Origin: Cinclus cinclus | Taxonomy: Eukaryota; Chordata; Aves; Passeriformes; Cinclidae | NCBI RefSeq assembly: GCF_963662255.1 | Contig: NW_026912144.1 | Location: 1-64,000, forward strand | Direction: 5' to 3' | Length of the DNA: 64,000 nt | In this document: positions 59,254 to 64,000 of the stretch, one piece after another | Numbering within the stretch: the first letter of the stretch is position 1 | Layout: each line of letters starts with the position of its first letter | The notes under the pieces: model-generated | Seen by the model: only the letters and a program-made list of their open reading frames with translations | Databases searched by the model: none | What the model was told of the DNA's origin: nothing | Translations under genes and position numbers: made by a program

Positions 59254-60631
59254 AGCTGGTCAACGGCTGCGCCTAACTTTCCCAAGCTGCGAGAGCATTC
59301 TCAGCCGAGTTCTGCTTTGACAGAGCTATTGCTGAACTTTTGCAGTCCCGGAAGCTGCTGAAACCAAGGCTGTGTTCTGCCTCTTCATTCTTGGCTTTCT
59401 GTGCTCCAGCGAGTTGTGAAGCTCGGACACGGCATTCAGCTTTGCCGCCTCTCTGCACGGAAAGCACTAGACAGAACTAGTGTGCTTCGTGCATGCTCTC
59501 TCCTCGCTGTTATGGTCACTGCTCTGCTTTTTGCTTGGCAGCGTTCAAAGGGTCCACGGCATACATCTTGCACAGCGAGAGGTGGCCGGCGAGGAATACT
59601 TGCTGGCTTAAGTCGTTCCATGCTCAAGGCATTCATCAGAGCAACACAATGTGGGAAAAGAGGAGGGAACATTGCAGGACAAATTTCTATGCTGGAACAT
59701 TCTTGTCTGCGAGACAGCTCTCCGCAGCGCTAGTATTTGGCCAGGCTGATATCAGCGCCGCGGTAAGCCAATCTGACAAGCGGAGTGCAACGAGCGCGGC
59801 AATATGGGGCCACTTGGCAGGTGGCCGAAGAAAGACGGCTGCCCCGTGAATGTGGTGCCAGAAGGCAAGTTTCAGCAGGGCGTTCCGGGCGAGCTTAATG
59901 TGTAGCCGCAGTTGTTCTAGGCGAGTTGTAGCCGAGAAGCTTTCCGTCTCCATTCACGAGACAAGAAAGGCAGAACGCAAGGGCGCACAGGGTTGAGAAG
60001 AAAAGTGCGCGTAGCGAGCTCGTTGCGGCAGAAGCGAAAGCCAGGAGCAGCGTGCTCGGTGCGAGAAATAGACGGCGCTTCGCCTCCTTGGGTAGGAAAG
60101 CGCAGCTGGTCACGAAGGGCAGCCAGCGAAGCTTCAGAACAGCAGGCTGTTCTGCTCAGCATAGGAGCCTGAAGTGAGTGGCAAGGGCTAAGGGGACAGT
60201 TCCAAGGCATCCAGCTTTCCTGCTAGCAATGCCATTTCTACCCTGCTGTGGAAAACATTGTCCTTTGCCCTTATGCTCCGAGAGGCAGAGAGCAACACGG
60301 CAGACGCAGTGCAGAGGGAAAGGACACCGTATCCGTGGGAGCGTGACGCCGCTTAGGCGGGCAAAGCAGAAAGGTGCCGCCCGGCACTGGCTTTGACTTC
60401 CTGAGCTTCCTTGCTCGGACAGCAGCTGCCGAAAGCTGGCAACTAGGCTGCCAGAGTGCAGAATGTAGGCGGTGCGGCACGCCTGCTTGCCGAAAGCCAG
60501 TATCAGCGAGACAGCGTGCTAGGCTCTGTTTCACAGCTCCTTGGAGAACACGCACTGGAAGAATGCCCTCTCTGTTCCGCAAAAGCTCTGCCACAGTGAA
60601 GGTGGAAGAAGCAGCCTGTGGCCACGGGCAG
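59254..60631 (+). repeat. Unit 44 (1,378 bp)
   Basis: 'cgctgttatgg' shared only with unit 23, 28,937 bp away. Private 'ctgatatcagc' near p497 and 'cagcatagg', which removes the BsiWI site. 'ggcaatatgg' as in units 15/20. p959 C, p1044 A, p1163 C. Confidence 0.97.
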
Positions 60632-62009
60632 AGCTGGTCAACGGATTCGCCTAACTTTCCCAAGCTGCGAGAGCATTCTCAGCCGAGTTCTGCTTTGACA
60701 GAGCTATTGCTGAACTTTTGCAGTCCCGGAAGCTGCTGAAACCAAGGCTGTGTTCTGCCTCTTCATTCTTGCCTTCCAGTGCTCCAGCGAGTTGTGAAGC
60801 TCGGACACGGCATTCAGCTTTGCCGCCTCTCTGCACGGAAAGCACTAGACAGAACTAGTGTGCTTCGTGCATGCTCTCTCCTCGCTTTTCTGGTCACTGC
60901 TCTGCTTTTTGCTTGGCAGCGTTCAAGGGGTCCACGGCATACCTCTTGCACAGCGAGAGGTGGCCGGCAAGGAATACTTGCTGGCTTAAGTCGTTCCATG
61001 CTCAAGGCATTCATCAGAGCAACACAATGTGGGAAAAGAGGAGGGAACATTGAAGGACAAATTTCTATGCTGGAACATTCTTGTCTGCGAGACAGCTCTC
61101 CGCAGCGCTAGCATTTGGCCAGGCTGAAATCAGCGCCGCGGTAAGCCAATCTGACAAGCGGAGTGCAACGAGCGCGGCGATATGGGGCCACTTGGCAGGT
61201 GGCCGAAGAAAGACGGCTGCCCCGTGAATGTGGTGCCAGAAGGCAAGTTTCAGCAGGGCGTTCCGGGCGAGCTTAATGTGTAGCCGCAGTTGTTCTAGGC
61301 GAGTTGTAGCCGAGAAGCTTTCCGTCTCCATTCACGAGACAAGAAAGGCAGAACGCAAGGGCGCACAGGGTTGAGAAGAAAAGTGCGCGTAGCGAGCTCG
61401 TTGCGGCAGAAGCGAAAGCCAGGAGCAGCGTGCTCGGTGCGAGAAATAGACGGCGCTTCGCCTCCTTGGGTAGGAAAGCGCAGCTGGTCACGAAGGGCAG
61501 CCAGCGAAGCTTCAGAACAGCAGGCTGTTCTGCTCAGCGTACGAGCCTGAAGTGAGTGGCAAGGGCTAAGGGGACAGTTCCAAGGCATCTAGCTTTCCTG
61601 CTAGCAATGCCATTTCTACCCTGCTGTGGAAAACATTGTCCTTTGCCCTTATGCTCCGAGAGGCAGAGAGCAACTCGGCAGACGCAGTGCAGAGGGAAAG
61701 GACACCGTATCCGTGGGAGCGTGACGCCGCTTAGGCGGGCAAAGCAGAAAGGTGCCGCCCGGCACTGGCTTTGACTTCCTGAGCTTCCTTGCTAGGACAG
61801 CAGCTGCCGAAAGCTGGCAACTAGGCTGCCAGAGTGCAGAATGTAGGCGGTCTGGCACGCCTGCTTGCCGAAAGCCAGTATCAGCGAGACAGCGTGCTAG
61901 GCTCTGTTTCGCAGCTCCTTGGAGAACACGCACTGGAAGAATGCCCTCTCTGTTCCGCAAAAGCTCTGCCACTGTGAAGGTGGAAGAAGCAGCCTGTGGC
62001 CACGGGCAG
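60632..62009 (+). repeat. Unit 45 (1,378 bp)
   Basis: Private 'acggattcgcc' at p11-19 and 'cattgaagg' near p423. p259 C with p296 G, p312 C and 'ggccggcaagg' (as in units 37 and 46), p481 C, p1221-1222 'ct', p1280 G, p1342 T. Confidence 0.97.
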
Positions 62010-63387
62010 AGCTGGTCAACAGCTGCGCCTAACTTTCCCAAGCTGCGAGAGCATTCTCGGCTGAATTCTGCTTTGACAGAGCTATTGCTGAACTTTTGCA
62101 GTCCCGGAAGCTGCTGAAACCAAGGCTGTGTTCTGCCTCTTCATTCTTGCCTTCCAGTGCTCCAGCGAGTTGTGAAGCTCGGACACGGCATTCAGCTTTG
62201 CCGCCTCTCTGCACGGAAAGCACTAGACAGAACTAGTGTGCTTCGTGCATGCTCTCTCCTCGCTTTTATGGTCACTGCTCTGCTTTTTGCTTGGCAGCGT
62301 TCAAGGGGTCCACGGCATACCTCTTGCACAGCGAGAGGTGGCCGGCAAGGAATACTTGCTGGCTTAAGTCGTTCCATGCTCAAGGCATTCATCAGAGCAA
62401 CACAATGTGGGAAAAGAGGAGGGAACATTGCAGGACAAATTTCTATGCTGGAACATTCTTGTCTGCGAGACAGCTCTCCGCAGCGCTAGCATTTGGCCAG
62501 GCTGAAATCAGCGCCGCGGTAAGCCAATCTGACAAGCGGAGTGCAACGAGCGCGGCGATATGGGGCCACTTGGCAGGTGGCCGAAGAAAGACGGCTGCCC
62601 CGTGAATGTGGTGCCAGAAGGCAAGTTTCAGCAGGGCGTTCCAGGCGAGCTTAATGTGTAGCCGCAGTTGTTCTAGGCGAGTTGTAGCCGAGAAGCTTTC
62701 CGTCTCCATTCACGAGACAAGAAAGGCAGAACGCAAGGGCGCACAGGGTTGAGAAGAAAAGTGCGCGTAGCGAGCTCGTTGCGGCAGAAGCGAAAGCCAG
62801 GAGCAGCGTGCTCGGTGCGAGAAATAGACGGCGCTTCGCCTCCTTGGGTAGGAAAGCGCAGCTGGTCACGAAGGGCAGCCAGCGAAGCTTCAGAACAGCA
62901 GGCTGTTCTGCTCAGCGTACGAGCCTGAAGTGAGTGGCAAGGGCTAAGGGGACAGTTCCAAGGCATCTAGCTTTCCTGCTAGCAATGCCATTTCTACCCT
63001 GCTGTGGAAAACATTGTCCTTTGCCCTTATGCTCCGAGAGGCAGAGATCAACTCGGTAGACGCAGTGCAGAGGGAAAGGACACCGTATCCGTGGGAGCGT
63101 GACGCCGCTTAGGCGGGCAAAGCAGAAAGGTGCCGCCCGGCACTGGCTTTGACTTCCTGAGCTTCCTTGCTAGGACAGCAGCTGCCGAAAGCTGGCAACT
63201 AGGCTGCCAGAGTGCAGAATGTAGGCGGTCTGGCACGCCTGCTTGCCGAAAGCCAGTATCAGCGAGACAGCGTGCTAGGCTCTGTTTCGCAGCTCCTTGG
63301 AGAACACGCACTGGAAGAATGCCCTCTCTGTTCCGCAAAAGCTCTGCCACAGTGAAGGTGGAAGAAGCAGCCTGTGGCCACGGGCAG
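62010..63387 (+). repeat. Unit 46 (1,378 bp), twin of unit 37
   Basis: EcoRI haplotype (62063), p259 A, p296 G, p312 C, 'ggccggcaagg', 'gttccaggcg' and p1048 T, as in unit 37. Private 'gagatcaac' near p1038. Lacks the 'ccacaggc' 3' mark of unit 37. Confidence 0.97.
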
Positions 63388-64000
63388 AGCTGGTCAACGG
63401 CTGCGCCTAACTTTCCCAAGCTGCGAGAGCATTCTCAGCCGAGTTCTGCTTTGACAGAGCTATTGCTGAACTTTTGCAGTCCCGGAAGCTGCTGAAACCA
63501 AGGCTGTGTTCTGCCTCTTCATTCTTGGCTTTCTGTGCTCCAGCGAGTTGTGAAGCTCGGACACGGCATTCAGCTTTGCCGCCTCTCTGCACGGAAAGCA
63601 CTAGACAGAACTAGTGTGCTTCGTGCATGCTCTCTCCTCGCTTTTCTGGTCACTGCTCTGCTTTTTGCTTGGCAGCGTTCAAAGGGTCCACGGCATACAT
63701 CTTGCACAGCGAGAGCTGGCTGGCGAGGAATACTTGCTGGCTTAAGTCGTTCCATGCTCAAGGCATTCATCAGAGCAACACAATGTGGGAAAAGAGGAGG
63801 GAACATTGCAGGACAAATTTCTATGCTGGAACATTCTTGTCTGCGAGACAGCTCTCCGCAGCGCTAGCATTTGGCCAGGCTGAAATCAGCGCCGCGGTAA
63901 GCCAATCTGACAAGCGGAGTGCAACGAGCGCGGCGATATGGGGCCACTTGGCAGGTGGCCGAAGAAAGACGGCTGCCCCGTGAATGTGGTGCCAGAAGGC
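63388..64000 (+). repeat. Unit 47, partial (p1-p613), cut by window edge
   Basis: Majority 5' end, p259 C, p328-330 'gct', private 'gctggctggcg' near p332, p481 C. It is complete up to the last base of the window, so the array continues to the right. Confidence 0.97.

Larger units (their letters stand above)
1..64000 (+). repeat. Tandem satellite/macrosatellite array, 1,378-bp unit, 46.4 copies
   Basis: The sequence repeats every 1,378 bp from the first to the last base, always in the same orientation. Unit starts are fixed by the 'agct(g/a)gtcaac' motif and confirmed by landmarks such as the single SpeI site at p223-228. Of 46 complete units, 41 are 1,378 bp, two (5, 6) are 1,379 and three (8, 9, 43) are 1,377. 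Differences between units are mostly single substitutions, with neighbours or units 2, 3 or 5 apart sharing the same ones. Expected restriction pattern: two HindIII sites per unit (p684, p876; fragments of 192 and 1,186 bp), one SpeI site, and one SacII site (p505) except in units 7, 9, 10, 12 and 19. No TATA box, AATAAA signal, tRNA, 5S or snRNA sequence, or mobile element was seen in the consensus. No CENP-B box was found in the consensus either. Family not recognised; a known class with similar unit size is the roughly 1.4-kb primate SST1/NBL2 macrosatellite, but I cannot show homology. Confidence 0.99.

Noticed and set aside
1..64000. CRISPR array, rDNA, snRNA or tRNA gene cluster, retrotransposon array
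   Set aside because: The unit is too long and its whole length is conserved, so there are no repeat-spacer alternations. No conserved 5S, snRNA or tRNA motifs, terminal repeats, poly(A) tails or reverse transcriptase/transposase frames are visible.

Overview
The whole 64-kb window is one uninterrupted, head-to-tail tandem array. The repeat unit is 1,378 bp. There are 46 complete units (1-63387) plus the first 613 bp of a 47th (63388-64000), all in the same orientation. No unique flank, transposon, RNA gene or believable protein gene interrupts it, and both window edges fall inside the array. I did not recognise the family. Throughout, p1-p1378 means position within the unit, with p1 at base 1 of the window (the 'agctggt' start).

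Organism: a kilobase-scale satellite or macrosatellite with almost no length variation points to a eukaryotic nuclear genome, for example a pericentromeric, subtelomeric, sex-chromosome or microchromosome block. The unit is moderately GC-rich. It holds about 77 CpG sites by hand count of unit 2, far more than bulk methylated vertebrate DNA. I cannot name the species. An animal, perhaps a vertebrate, is a weak guess from composition only.

Layout: the units differ by scattered substitutions and very few indels. Units 5 and 6 share a +1 insertion, units 8 and 9 share a -1 deletion, and unit 43 has its own -1 deletion. Shared variants show overlapping local duplications whose spacing changes along the array. 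Adjacent-unit relationships occur at units 5-6, 8-9 and 10-11. A two-unit period (2,756 bp) links units 10-11 to 12-13. A five-unit period (6,890 bp) links units 15-18 to 20-23, and unit 28 to unit 33. A three-unit period (4,134 bp) links units 31-32 to 34-35, and parts of units 36-38 to 39-41. A long-range relationship of about nine units links unit 37 to unit 46. Units 1-3 carry scattered, partly private variants; the right half shares a set of alleles that are rare or absent on the left. This mosaic is what unequal exchange and gene conversion produce.

Within the unit: at least eight short perfect or near-perfect inverted repeats recur in nearly every copy. One is a 20-bp palindrome whose arms contain AGAACA and TGTTCT. 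Another is a 28-nt hairpin at p953-980. Many 60-130-residue open frames recur in each copy on both strands, but they overlap in several frames, are broken independently in different units, and sit in a unit whose length is not a multiple of three. I read them as chance frames and annotate no CDS.
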